Assembly: GCA_024233305.1 (NCBI GenBank)
Contig: JACKPV010000034.1
Span: forward strand, 124,001-188,000
Source of the DNA: Verrucomicrobiales bacterium
GTDB lineage: Bacteria > Verrucomicrobiota > Verrucomicrobiia > Limisphaerales > J093
Direction of reading: 5' to 3'
DNA: 64,000 bases
Positions 42,701 to 52,235 of this stretch are shown here, piece after piece; position 1 is the first letter of the stretch, and every line of letters begins with the position of its first letter. A program made the position numbers and the translations under genes. A model generated the notes under the pieces. The model was not told the DNA's origin and searched no databases. It worked only from the letters and a program-made list of their open reading frames with translations.

Positions 42701-42768
42701 GAGATCCGTTCGAGCTGTCAGCGCAGCCCGGACTCGCCACCGCAGTGAGGCGCCCGTATCCTGGCTGC

Positions 42769-44550
42769 ATGTCAGCCCGCGTTCCGCTCGCCCGCCGGTT
42801 CCTCGCTTTCGCCGGGGCCTGCCTTGCCGTGGTCCTGCTGAGCCCTCCGAAGGTGGTCGCCGCGCCGCCGAACATCATCCTCCTGATGACCGATGATCAG
42901 GGCTACGGCGATCTCTCCGTGCACGGCAATCCCGAGCTGCGCACGCCCCACCTGGACCGGCTCCACGCCGCAAGCCTCCGGTTTACCGACTTCCATGTGG
43001 CGCCGATGTGCACGCCCACCCGCGGCCAGTTGCTGACCGGCATTGACGCGCTGCGGAACGGCGCGATGAACGTGAGCAGCGGGCGCACGCTGCTGCGGAC
43101 GGAGTTCCCCACCCTGGCCACCCTGCTCCGGGCGGGTGGATATCGCACCGGCGTGTTCGGCAAATGGCACCTGGGCGACAACCACCCGTATCGACCCGAG
43201 GACCGCGGCTTCGACGAGACCCTCTGGCTGCCCTCGTCCCACACGCCGTCGGCGGCGGACTATTGGAACAACGATTACTTCGACGACGTTTACCGCCACA
43301 ACGGGGTGCGCGAGGCCTTCTCGGGGTATTGCACGGACGTCTTCTTCGAGGCCGCGAAACAGTGGATGCGGGCCTGCCACGAGCGGGGCCAGCGCTTCTT
43401 CTGTTACCTGCCCACCAATGCCCCGCACGGACCGCTATTCGTCCCCGACCGTTACCGCGAACCCTACCGCCATCTGCCGCGGCCCCTTGCGAGCTTCTTC
43501 GGCATGATCGCCAACATCGACGAGAACGTCGGTCGGCTCGAAGCGTTCCTGCGCGAAACCGGCCTGCGCGAGGACACCTTGCTGATCTTCCTCACCGACA
43601 ACGGCACCGCCACGGGCGAGACCGTCTGGAACGTCGGGATGCGCGGCAAGAAGATCAGCCTCTACGACGGCGGCCATCGGGTGCCGTTGTTCGTGCGCTG
43701 GCCGGGCGGCGGATTGCGGCCACCGGGCGACCTGCCCGACTTGACCGCAGTCCAGGATGTGGTCCCGACCGTACTCGAACTATGCGGGATTGAACCGCCC
43801 GCCGGTACGCGCTTTGACGGCGTCAGCCTGGCCGGTTTGCTGCGCGGGGAGGCGGATCGCCTGCCGGACCGGAAGCTCGTGGTGCAATTCAGTCGCATGA
43901 ACCGTCCACAGCCCTGGGCCGGCGACGCCACCGTCTTGTGGAACCGGTGGCGGCTGGTGAATCACGCCGAACTGTACCACATCGGCCATGACCCGGGGCA
44001 GACCAACGACCTGGCCGCCGCGCATCCCGAGGTCGTGCAGGCCCTGCGGTCGCACTACGCTCAATGGTGGGCCGGGGTCGCCCCGCGGGTGAACGAATTC
44101 AGCCCGATCACGGTGGGCGCGGACGCCGAACCGCAGACCATGCTGACCCCCTGCGACTGGCAGGACACCTTCCTCGACCAGCAAGCCCAGATCCGCCGCG
44201 GAGAACGCAAGAACGGCGACTGGGCAATCAACGTCGCCCGCCCCGGCGTCTACGAGTTCCAACTCCGCCGCTGGCCATACGAAGCCGACACCGCGATTGC
44301 GACCGGCCTCCCTTCGTATCAAGGCGTGGACGGAACCTATCCCGCAGGGGCGACCCTGGCAGTTGCGGCGGCGGGGCTGCGCATCGGCGACATTGAGCGA
44401 ACCGCGAAGGTGCGGCCGGACGAGAAGACAGTGACCCTGCATGTTCGCCTCCCGGCCGGTAGGACCACGTTGCGCACCTGGTTCGCCGATGAGGAGGGAG
44501 AGGAGATCTGCGGCGCCTACTACGTGTATGCGCGTTGGACCGGGCCCTGA
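42769..44550 (+). CDS. Exported Cys-type sulfatase (alkaline-phosphatase superfamily)
   Basis: From the ATG at 42769 (MSARVPLARR) the product is 593 residues with a signal peptide of about 30 residues. The metal site begins with PPNIILLMTDDQGYGDLS. The formylglycine motif is CTPTRG at about residues 81-86, so a formylglycine-generating enzyme must activate it. GVFGKWHLGD, LPTNAPHGP and FLTDNGTATGETV supply the other conserved residues. About 140 residues after the catalytic domain form an extra beta-rich module common in Verrucomicrobial sulfatases. It should remove sulfate from polysaccharides in the periplasm. It is divergent from the SPFH operon. Confidence 0.94.
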   Translation: MSARVPLARRFLAFAGACLAVVLLSPPKVVAAPPNIILLMTDDQGYGDLSVHGNPELRTPHLDRLHAASLRFTDFHVAPMCTPTRGQLLTGIDALRNGAMNVSSGRTLLRTEFPTLATLLRAGGYRTGVFGKWHLGDNHPYRPEDRGFDETLWLPSSHTPSAADYWNNDYFDDVYRHNGVREAFSGYCTDVFFEAAKQWMRACHERGQRFFCYLPTNAPHGPLFVPDRYREPYRHLPRPLASFFGMIANIDENVGRLEAFLRETGLREDTLLIFLTDNGTATGETVWNVGMRGKKISLYDGGHRVPLFVRWPGGGLRPPGDLPDLTAVQDVVPTVLELCGIEPPAGTRFDGVSLAGLLRGEADRLPDRKLVVQFSRMNRPQPWAGDATVLWNRWRLVNHAELYHIGHDPGQTNDLAAAHPEVVQALRSHYAQWWAGVAPRVNEFSPITVGADAEPQTMLTPCDWQDTFLDQQAQIRRGERKNGDWAINVARPGVYEFQLRRWPYEADTAIATGLPSYQGVDGTYPAGATLAVAAAGLRIGDIERTAKVRPDEKTVTLHVRLPAGRTTLRTWFADEEGEEICGAYYVYARWTGP

Positions 44551-44699
44551 ATCCGTCCCCGCACGCTGCGGTCGGGAGAAGCCGCCTTCCGGTAAGAATC
44601 GGCCCAGCGCGCCGCGGGTGGGGCAAATCGAATGAGAGGTTTACATCGTCGCGAAAGCCCGCAACCGTCCGAACCGATTCACCAGACGGAGGTGGAGTT

Positions 44700-45750
44700 A
44701 CAGGCTAGTATCGTGTAACGGTCAAAAGTTCGGATAAAGGCGCTTGAGCTTGATGCGCGCGTCGGCGGTTGTGAAGCGCCAGTCGATGCGGCTGTTGCGG
44801 TTGTTCCGGTCGGCTTCCCAAGCGGCGGCCTCGCGGCGCAACGAGGCGATGTCCGGGATTCTGCGGTCGAGGCACTGGCTTTGCATGGCGCTGAGTTCGA
44901 TTTCGGCGACGTTGAGCCAACTGCCGTGCTTGGGAGTGTAGTGGATTTCGAGCCGTTCGGCCAGCCGTCTGGCCTCCTGCGGGGCGAACGCCTCGTAGAG
45001 CGATGTGGGTGTTGAGATTGTCATCAGTCACCTGGTGGCTGCGGATAACGCTCGTCGACGCCTGACGAACATCGCCCAATCGGCGGTCCGCCGTTGGTAA
45101 TCTCCATGCCTGCGTCCGCCCAGCGGTTCGACCTCAGGAAGATCTCGGCGACGCCGTTGCCCAGGTACAATCGGGTGGCCGCGCCGCGGCGTGGTGGACT
45201 CGCCGACCAGTTGCTGACTGTCCATACGCGGCCACAGGACGGGGTGGTAAACCTCAGCGTCCTCGGCAGGCCGCTTCGGGATCTTCAATACTCGCTCAGG
45301 TGAGGACGCATCTGGTTTTAGCGCCGCTCGTCATGGTCAGACGGCGGGGCGATCTAAGTTCCACCACCTTTTCGCCAGCAGGCGCCGTCAGCGCAGCGCC
45401 CGGGTGCGGGCAGCGGCCAGTGCTCAGGCGCGTCAGGCCAAGTGCGGCGACCGCCCTTGCGGCGAGCGCGGCTCCATCCTGCTCGACGAAGCGTTCCGGT
45501 GCTCAACCGTGCGCGCGAACCGAAGCCTTGGCAACATCGGCGACTTCACGCTCGCCCTACCGTGCGGACGGCGTGAGAGCACGGGCGTGAACGAACTTCC
45601 GGGCGTTGGTTTTGCCACTGCGGGTGATGCCTTGGAGCATCCCGCGCTCCGCTTGGGTCAGGGTGATTCGATATCGAGGTGCCATGCCCCCGACTAAACC
45701 GGAGGCAAGGGCGATCGAAAATGTTACGCTAGTTGTCCGTACCAAAGGTG
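44700..45750 (-). mobile_element. Degraded IS630-family insertion sequence
   Basis: The element is recognised by its transposase remains (separate entry). The ends are not certain. Near the left end CTAG precedes GTGTAAC (44705 region), and near the right end, read in reverse, CTAGCGTAAC occurs (about 45723-45732). These may be worn terminal inverted repeats, as expected for an IS630-type element inserted at TA. No intact copy is present in the window. Confidence 0.6.
44722..45685 (-). pseudogene. IS630-family transposase, frameshifted
   Basis: The N-terminus begins at the ATG at 45685 (MAPRYRITLTQAERGML, then SGKTNARKFVHARALT), typical of IS630 transposases. The reading then breaks. Pieces of the helix-turn-helix region (ADVAKASVRARTVEH) and central domain appear in other frames between 45550 and 45050. 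The C-terminal part is clean: DNLNTH carries one catalytic Asp, and after another frameshift near 45000 the frame reads YEAFAPQEARRLAERL, HYTPKHGSWLNVAEIELS with the catalytic Glu, and RFTTADARIKLKRLYP. At least two frameshifts make it non-functional. Confidence 0.85.
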
Positions 45751-45885
45751 CCCCCGGGCACCAGTTCGGTGGCCACTCTCTGCCGCCCCGATTCATGCGA
45801 CAATATCAAGAGATGCCCCCTTCACAGGGAACACGCATCAGCTCCCCCGTGACAACGGGGACTGGTTCCCTCACATCGGCGAGGG

Positions 45886-45921
45886 AAAAAAGAAGCGCGG
45901 GATCGTCGTGCGATCCCGCGC
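45886..45921 (-). terminator. Intrinsic terminator downstream of the large exported protein gene
   Basis: On the minus strand an 11-bp perfect stem (45921-45911 with 45905-45895) and 5-nt loop are followed by TTC and six T residues (45891-45886). It begins 21 nt after the stop at 45943. Confidence 0.93.
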
Positions 45922-45942
45922 TGCGCAAGGTCTTTCAGACGC

Positions 45943-48810
45943 CTATGGATGCGCCAATCGGTAGAAACCGGCCGCGCCGGCGGGGGTGAGAGTCACCCGG
46001 TTGAAGTCTCCCTCGACGGTGGGGGTCAATCCCGCCGGCTGCCAGTCCGCCGGGACGAGCATGGCGCTGGTCTCGATCTCGAACCCGGTCGCGCTCGCCG
46101 GCCAGGTCAGCACCAGGCTGTCCCCTTCGCGGGCGATGGACAACCCGGGCGCGTCGACCGGGCCGAGGTGGGACGAGGTCACCGCGAATGATGTGAGGTA
46201 CGCAACGCCGTTGCCGCCGCGAAAGGCCACCACGAAGGAGCCGGCGGTCGGCGAATAGCGGATGGCGTGGTAGTTCGCTCCGTTGTCGATACCGCCGGGA
46301 ACGTCCGCCAGGAAATACGGAGCCCCCAGTTGGCTGGGCAGCGGCTGTCCGTCCGGCCCCAACAGCAAGCACGCATAAGCCATCGGCAGCCCGACGGCGC
46401 TGTCGCGGGCATTCATGCCGACCGCGAACACACCCGCCACCGGATCCACGGCCAGCTGCGGATGCTGGTGGCTGAACGGATTGCCGTCCGCGCCATCCAG
46501 GTAGGGCACTTCCGGGCGCGCCATGGTGAACGCATACCCGGGCGCGTCACCGATGGCGGTGAAGGACAGATCGCCCATCGAGGTGCCGTTGCCGGCGTCA
46601 TAGGCGGTGATCAGTTCGCCATTGAACGGATTCACCACGGCGGACGGATGCCCTTCCGCCCGGCCCTCGGGCAGACCGTCGCCCAACGGTTGCTCGGTCC
46701 GCACGACGAGCTGCCCCTGCCCATCCGGCGCGGTGTCGACAATCGAGCCCACGATCCGGTTGCTCAGGGTTCCGGTCGATCCATTCGAGTTGTCCGTGTT
46801 CGAGATGTAGATGAAGGCATCGCGCACGGGATCGTAAAGGACGTCGGGATCATCCTCGTCGCCGATGGCCTGCAGCAGGTCCAACCGCGTGTGCGGGGGC
46901 GTCAGCAAGGTCCCGGTCTGACTGTAGAGAGCGCCCACAGTGCCTTCGCCTTCGCCCGTGGCCTTGCGCTCGCCCGCCACCAGGATGTTCCCGTTGCCCG
47001 CGCTGACCGCCACGGCGACATCGTCGTAGGACTCGTCGGAATCGGGTTCGTGTACCCAGGCCTTCGCCAGCGGAGTTTGGCCCCCGGCGCCGGCGGGGTT
47101 CACCAGCCCCACCATCATGACGTCCTTGCCCAGCGAGTTGTAGGCGCGGGCGTTGCTGACCACCACGTACTGGCCGGAAACCGGATTGTACTTCGCATCG
47201 CACCGGCTCAAGCTGCCAACGTCGCTGCCGAAAATGATGAACGGCTCACCCGTCGGTTCGAGCGTGATCGCGTCGTAGAACCGCCCCATCATCGCCGAAG
47301 TCGCGAACTGCTGGCTGATCGGATCGATGAATCCCCCCTGATTCTGGCTGTCGATGTAGGTCACGAGCAACTCGGGCGCGGCCGTGCTGGCCGCCACGGC
47401 GACCTCGGCGGCGGGAATACCTTCGCCGGAGACCACGACCGCCGGCAGGCTGCGCAGACGCGGGCCGGCCGGGGGCGCGAGCGGTTCGGCAAAATCCACC
47501 CAGGCCACATAGAAATCCACATCGGCCAGCTCGGCATTCGTGTCGGAGACGGTCTTGCGCGCCTGGATGACGAACTTGCCGTTGCTGAACTGGTAGCTGA
47601 GAAACGCCCGCGTGGCGACCGGATCGAAGGTGCCGGGTTCGTAGGCGGCCGCTTGCAGGAGCAGGGTGCCGTCCGAAGCCGTCTTGCCGGGGACCGTCAA
47701 CTCGTAGGTGCCGGTGGTCGTCCGCGCGATGGTGAACTCGCCCGCCGCCTTCCGCTTGGTTCCGTTCGCCCCGTTGATATGGCCTCCGATCAGACCCACG
47801 GCATCGAACGGCACATAGACGAACTCGAACTCCGACTGATCGCCACCCACCACCGCCTCGACGAACGGATCGGGAATGGCCGAATCCTCGCGGATGGTCA
47901 CGAGCCAGCCTGTGCCATCCTCAAACGGCGCCACGCCAACGAGGTTGACGTCGCTGCTGCCGTCGGAAGAGGTGGTGAAGAGCATGCCGTCCTCCAGGGA
48001 ATCCACCCCCGGCAGACGCAGTTCCGCCTGGCCGCCATACGTGGCGCTGCCCGGCGGAAACTCCGGCCAGCGGATCAGGCCCGCGCTCAACCCGGCCGCG
48101 TGCGTGTTGGCGCCCCGCCACGCGGATTCCCCGGCCGAACCCGGACCGGCCACGTCGCCGGCCAACCACCCCTGGTCATAAGGAAACCAGGCAACCGAGT
48201 AACTGAAGTTCGCCTCGGGACTGGACCCGTGGGTTCCCGCCCGCCCGGTGTTCACGTCCACATCCCCGCCGCCGAAACTGCCGTCGACCATACTGTAGCC
48301 CGGCCCCGAGGAGGAGAGGGAAAGGGCCACGGTCGGATAGAACGGGCCTTCCCCGTCGCCCCAGTCAATCGGGCCGTTTTGCCGGGCGGTCGGGATGATG
48401 ACGCCCAGCGCGGGCGTGGGCCGCCAGGCCTGGCTTGCCGCGATCCCGGGCGAATTGTCGCCGAATTCGATGAAGCCCTGGTTCAGGTTGCCCAGGGCGG
48501 CTGCGGGATCGCCGGGGGAGAGCCGCATGGCGAAGTCGCCCCGGTTGTAACGGTTGCAACTCCAGGCGATGGGCCCCTGACCGTCGAAACCGGTAACCTC
48601 GACGCTGCTGTTGAAGACGCTACTGCCCCGGGCCACGACGTTGACCGCTGAAACCGAGGTGTTGGGAAAGGCGCCGGGAGCGCCGCCGCCCTCGGGCACC
48701 TGGGGTTCGGGGCCGGAAGGCGCGGCCAATACGACCGGCGCCAGGAACAGCCCCGCCAGCCGGAGCGGCCGGCGGGACCCGAGACAATGAGACAGGATGT
48801 TTGTTTTCAT
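45943..48810 (-). CDS. Very large exported protein of unknown function
   Basis: Using the ATG at 48810 (MKTNILSHCLGSRRP) the product is 955 residues with a signal peptide ending near VVLAAPSG. No enzyme motif is recognised. The first 450 residues are Gly/Asp-rich beta structure (FNSSVEVTGFDGQGPIAW, WGDGEGPFYPTVALSLSSS). The next 350 look like repeated propeller-type strands (RCDAKYNPVSGQYVVVSNAR, DPDVLYDPVRDAFIYISNTD, AVVNPFNGELITAYD). The last 65 residues are a module ending GAAGFYRLAHP, shared with the two LamG proteins. It probably acts at the cell surface or outside. The open frame upstream to 50052 overlaps the methyltransferase gene and was rejected. Confidence 0.88.
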   Translation of the reverse strand: MKTNILSHCLGSRRPLRLAGLFLAPVVLAAPSGPEPQVPEGGGAPGAFPNTSVSAVNVVARGSSVFNSSVEVTGFDGQGPIAWSCNRYNRGDFAMRLSPGDPAAALGNLNQGFIEFGDNSPGIAASQAWRPTPALGVIIPTARQNGPIDWGDGEGPFYPTVALSLSSSGPGYSMVDGSFGGGDVDVNTGRAGTHGSSPEANFSYSVAWFPYDQGWLAGDVAGPGSAGESAWRGANTHAAGLSAGLIRWPEFPPGSATYGGQAELRLPGVDSLEDGMLFTTSSDGSSDVNLVGVAPFEDGTGWLVTIREDSAIPDPFVEAVVGGDQSEFEFVYVPFDAVGLIGGHINGANGTKRKAAGEFTIARTTTGTYELTVPGKTASDGTLLLQAAAYEPGTFDPVATRAFLSYQFSNGKFVIQARKTVSDTNAELADVDFYVAWVDFAEPLAPPAGPRLRSLPAVVVSGEGIPAAEVAVAASTAAPELLVTYIDSQNQGGFIDPISQQFATSAMMGRFYDAITLEPTGEPFIIFGSDVGSLSRCDAKYNPVSGQYVVVSNARAYNSLGKDVMMVGLVNPAGAGGQTPLAKAWVHEPDSDESYDDVAVAVSAGNGNILVAGERKATGEGEGTVGALYSQTGTLLTPPHTRLDLLQAIGDEDDPDVLYDPVRDAFIYISNTDNSNGSTGTLSNRIVGSIVDTAPDGQGQLVVRTEQPLGDGLPEGRAEGHPSAVVNPFNGELITAYDAGNGTSMGDLSFTAIGDAPGYAFTMARPEVPYLDGADGNPFSHQHPQLAVDPVAGVFAVGMNARDSAVGLPMAYACLLLGPDGQPLPSQLGAPYFLADVPGGIDNGANYHAIRYSPTAGSFVVAFRGGNGVAYLTSFAVTSSHLGPVDAPGLSIAREGDSLVLTWPASATGFEIETSAMLVPADWQPAGLTPTVEGDFNRVTLTPAGAAGFYRLAHP

Positions 48811-49008
48811 ACGGGAAGCGCTTGCTGATACCATCATCACGAACATGCGGCTACGCTGCGGACAATGCTTCCCCGCCCGGCGCGGGTCAAGGCGGCTTGC
48901 GGTCTTTTCGGGTGTTGGGCCGGGCCGCCCGCCGTCCGGTTCTCCCCCGGAAAGGCGGGCGGACCGGTGGCCGTCCGAACCTGCCGTAATCCGCGAGCCC
49001 GCCGCTTT

Positions 49009-50031
49009 ATGAACGACGCCCTGAAATCCGAGACCCGCCGCCTCGAGCAATCGTGGGACCGGCACGACGAGCGTTGGCTGCAAGACTACCTGGTCGGCAG
49101 CGTAGAGGATCCGCGGCTGAACGTGCAGAGTGTGCTCACCCGTCACTTCCTGATCGAGGCGGCGACCGGTCTTCGCTGGGCCGGCCTGATGGAAGCGGAA
49201 CTCCGCTTTGCGATCTGTCTCACCTGGCTCGTCAAACAGATCGAACTGGGCGCCGGCCCGGAGGATTTCGCTGCCATCCGCCATGCGCTCGCCAGGGGCG
49301 CGGACAACGCGGAGGGCACCCCGCTGCCGGTCTATCTGACGCCGACCCGCGCCGGCTTGCCCGCCGACCTGCCCGGCCTGCGGGTGCCGGACTACCTCGA
49401 GCCGTTGTTGGGCTGGCTGGCCGAACAACCCAATCCCGGCCTTGCCCGGGCTCCCGGCACCGGCGCATTCGCAGCCCTCTGGAGACGGCAGCTGGCTTCC
49501 CGTCCGACAGACCGGCTGCGCGTGCTGGAAGCGGCCTGCGGCTCCGCCAACGACTTTCGGGCCATGGTCGATTGCGGTCTCGCGGATTGGCTCGACTATC
49601 GCGGCTTCGACCTTTGCGCGAAAAACGTCGCCAATGCCCGCCGCCTTTTCCCGGAGGCCCGGTTCGAGATCGCCAACGTCTTCGCCATCCCGGCGGAAGA
49701 CCGCGCCCATGACTTCGTGTTCACTCACGACCTCCTCGAACACCTTTCCCCCGAAGGACGGCGGCAGGCGCTCCGCGAGTTGTGCCGGGTCACGCGTCGG
49801 GCGCTGAGCATCGGCTGTTTCAACATGCACGAGGAGGCCGCCTCGATCATCCGTCCCGTCGAGAACTACCACTGGAACACGCTCAGCGTGGCGGAGGTGC
49901 GCGCCGAAATCGAAGCGCACGGATTGCGCGTTCAGGTCATCAACATCGCCGCGTTTCTCGAGGCGGCCTTTGGCTGCACGGACACCCACAACCGGAAGGC
50001 GTATACGCTGCGCGGCTACCGGGATCCGTAG
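49009..50031 (+). CDS. Class I SAM-dependent methyltransferase
   Basis: The 340-residue product starts at the ATG at 49009. The N-terminal 155 residues are helical and not recognised. The methyltransferase core begins with motif I LRVLEAACGSANDFRAM (about 170-186), then YRGFDLCAKNVANARRLF with the acidic residue that binds the ribose. HDFVFTHDLLEHLSPEGRRQ is the post-motif region, and the last part has SVAEVRAEIEAHGLRV. It resembles methyltransferases found with glycosyltransferases. It lies at the border of the polysaccharide cluster but on the opposite strand; substrate unknown. Confidence 0.88.
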   Translation: MNDALKSETRRLEQSWDRHDERWLQDYLVGSVEDPRLNVQSVLTRHFLIEAATGLRWAGLMEAELRFAICLTWLVKQIELGAGPEDFAAIRHALARGADNAEGTPLPVYLTPTRAGLPADLPGLRVPDYLEPLLGWLAEQPNPGLARAPGTGAFAALWRRQLASRPTDRLRVLEAACGSANDFRAMVDCGLADWLDYRGFDLCAKNVANARRLFPEARFEIANVFAIPAEDRAHDFVFTHDLLEHLSPEGRRQALRELCRVTRRALSIGCFNMHEEAASIIRPVENYHWNTLSVAEVRAEIEAHGLRVQVINIAAFLEAAFGCTDTHNRKAYTLRGYRDP

Positions 50032-50054
50032 CCCCGCACCGGCCGCGTACACGC

Positions 50055-50085
50055 AAAAGCCGCCTCCCTTGGTGGAGGCGGCTTT
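50055..50085. terminator. Bidirectional intrinsic terminator between convergent genes
   Basis: A perfect 12-bp stem (50056-50067 with 50074-50085), ending in AAA/TTT so that it has a T-run start on both strands, with a 6-nt loop. It lies between the methyltransferase stop (50031, plus strand) and the dehydratase stop (50152, minus strand) and can serve both. Confidence 0.9.
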
Positions 50086-50151
50086 CGCCGGCGGCGGGAC
50101 TGCGGTTGTCCGGGCTGGACCGCGACGTCCTCGAAGCGCTGTCCCGGTGGC

Positions 50152-52014
50152 TCAAACGAGGTAGGGCTGGTACTCGGGGACCGCTTCCTTCAACATCATC
50201 TTCAACTTGTTGCGCTCGGCGGTATGCAACTGGTCCGCCAGCAGGTCCAGAAACGCCCGCACTTCCTCGATCCGGCGCGGTTGGGAGACGAACCGCATGA
50301 TCTTCGGGTGATGCGTGTCGGCCATGTTCTCCCCGTGATGGCTGATTTCCTCGAACAGTTTCTCGCCGGGGCGCAGGCCCACGAACTCGATCTCGATGTC
50401 AACGTCCGGCCGCAGACCGGAGAGTTCGATGAGCTGACGCGCCAGATCCACGATCTTGACCGGTTTGCCCATGTCGAGGACGAAGATCTCGCCGCCCTCG
50501 CCCTGGGCCGCACTCTGGAGCACGAGGCCGACGGCTTCGGGAATGGTCATGAAATACCGCGTCACCTCCGGATGGGTCACCTTGACGGGGCCCCCGGCGG
50601 CAATCTGACGGTTGAAGATGGGAATGACGCTGCCGGATGAACCGAGCACATTGCCGAAACGCACGGCCATCAGCTTCGTTTTCGTCGCGTTCGCCGCGTA
50701 CAACGCCTGCAAGTAGATCTCCGCCAGCCGCTTGGACGCCCCCATGACGTTCGTCGGATTGATGGCCTTGTCCGTCGAGATGAGGACGAAGCGTTCGACC
50801 CCGTGTTCGACCGCCAGATCCGCCAGGCCGGCGGTGCCGAAGCTGTTGTTCTTGAGGGCCTCGCTCGGCTGACTTTCCATCATCGGCACATGCTTGTGGG
50901 CGGCCGCATGGAAGACCTCCTGCGGTTTGAAGCGATCGAAGATGTACTGCATCCGGGGCCGGTCAAGGATGTCCGCCACCAACGGGAGAATCGTGCCGCC
51001 GTGGCCGGATTGCACGAGTTCCTGCTCGATCGCAAAGATCTGCACCTCCGACTGTTCGACGAGCAACAGCCGCTGCGGGCTGAAGGCCGCGATCTGCCGG
51101 CACAGCTCGCTGCCGATGCTGCCCCCGGCGCCGGTGACCATCACCACCTTGCCGCGCAGGATTTCGCGGATGTTCTCGGTCTCGATCTCGACCGCTTCGC
51201 GCCCCAGGAGGTCCTGAATCTCGATGGGCCGCAACTGACTGACCCGGACCTTGCCCGTGGCGAGCTGGTCCATGGAAGGAACGCTCTGGAACTTCAGGTG
51301 GCACTCCTGCAGCAATTGCACCAGCTCCGCCAGGCGCTTCGCGGGCGCCGAGGGCATGGCGATGATCACCTCCTCCACCCGCCACTCGGGTCGCGGACGG
51401 CGCAGCAGCTCGGGCGGGCCAAGGACCGGCACGCCATGCACCTGGGAACGCCACTTGCCCGGATCGTCATCGAGAAACACCACCGGATGCAGCCCCAGCC
51501 CCCGCTTGGAACGGAGATCGCGCGCCAGGCTGGCGCCGACATCCCCGGCGCCGAGGATCGCCACCCGGCGGGCGCGTTCCCCGTCCCGGATCGAAGGGGC
51601 CAGGTATCGCTCCCGCAGGATCCGAAACGCGAGTCGCACGGCGGTGATCCCGGCCGTGGTCAGGATGAAGTTGATCAACAGCACCCCCCGCGGCGGATGC
51701 ACCACGTTGGTCGGAAGGAACCGGATCAGATACAGGACAACCGACGCCGATCCCATGGCCATCACCACGCGCTGGAAATCCGGGATGCTGAAATAGCCCA
51801 GCAGCCCGGCGAACTGCCCGAACAACGCCAGCAAAGCGAAGCGCAGGGGCAGTTCCCAGAGCCAGCCCACGGCCAGCTGCTCCCGCAGCGGATCGGGTAC
51901 GTCGAAGTCAAAACGCAGTAGGTAGGCCAGGGTATGGCTCGCCCAGAGCACAACCGTGTATGCTCCGCCCAAGGCAACCAACCGGTGCCAGGATACTCGG
52001 GGGAATCGACTCAT
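50152..52014 (-). CDS. Membrane nucleotide-sugar 4,6-dehydratase (PglF/WbpM/CapD type)
   Basis: The 620-residue product (ATG at 52014; a GTG at 52023 is possible) has four N-terminal membrane helices (about 15-135). A CoA-binding-like Rossmann domain (VAILGAGDVGASLARDL) and the SDR dehydratase domain follow: VMVTGAGGSIGSELCRQ (about 285-301), FHAAAHKHVPMMES and VLISTDKAINPTNVMGASK, where Met replaces the usual catalytic Tyr as in WbpM/PglF. RPGEKLFEE closes the domain. It should convert UDP-GlcNAc to the 4-keto-6-deoxy sugar at the membrane. Last gene of the polysaccharide cluster; 221 nt separate it from the sugar transferase gene. Confidence 0.95.
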   Translation of the reverse strand: MSRFPRVSWHRLVALGGAYTVVLWASHTLAYLLRFDFDVPDPLREQLAVGWLWELPLRFALLALFGQFAGLLGYFSIPDFQRVVMAMGSASVVLYLIRFLPTNVVHPPRGVLLINFILTTAGITAVRLAFRILRERYLAPSIRDGERARRVAILGAGDVGASLARDLRSKRGLGLHPVVFLDDDPGKWRSQVHGVPVLGPPELLRRPRPEWRVEEVIIAMPSAPAKRLAELVQLLQECHLKFQSVPSMDQLATGKVRVSQLRPIEIQDLLGREAVEIETENIREILRGKVVMVTGAGGSIGSELCRQIAAFSPQRLLLVEQSEVQIFAIEQELVQSGHGGTILPLVADILDRPRMQYIFDRFKPQEVFHAAAHKHVPMMESQPSEALKNNSFGTAGLADLAVEHGVERFVLISTDKAINPTNVMGASKRLAEIYLQALYAANATKTKLMAVRFGNVLGSSGSVIPIFNRQIAAGGPVKVTHPEVTRYFMTIPEAVGLVLQSAAQGEGGEIFVLDMGKPVKIVDLARQLIELSGLRPDVDIEIEFVGLRPGEKLFEEISHHGENMADTHHPKIMRFVSQPRRIEEVRAFLDLLADQLHTAERNKLKMMLKEAVPEYQPYLV

Positions 52015-52235
52015 CTCGGACACATTCTGCCCGGTGCCGAACCGGATTGCGAGACCGTCTGTACTGCCGCGGTTGTGCCCGGTCTTCCTAGAAGCGGCTG
52101 CCAGTGACTCGCTCTACTTGTGAAGCCGCATATCATTCGACGTACATACCTTGTCCATGCTCACTCCCGCGCCGGCAACACTGTTCACCGGGAGCACCTC
52201 GATCAGCGCGCCGCCTGCCGGCCCCCCTTCAAAGA

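Noticed and set aside
48811..50052. Extension of the large exported protein frame
   Set aside because: It lies opposite the methyltransferase gene and has no leader; the signal peptide begins at the ATG at 48810.
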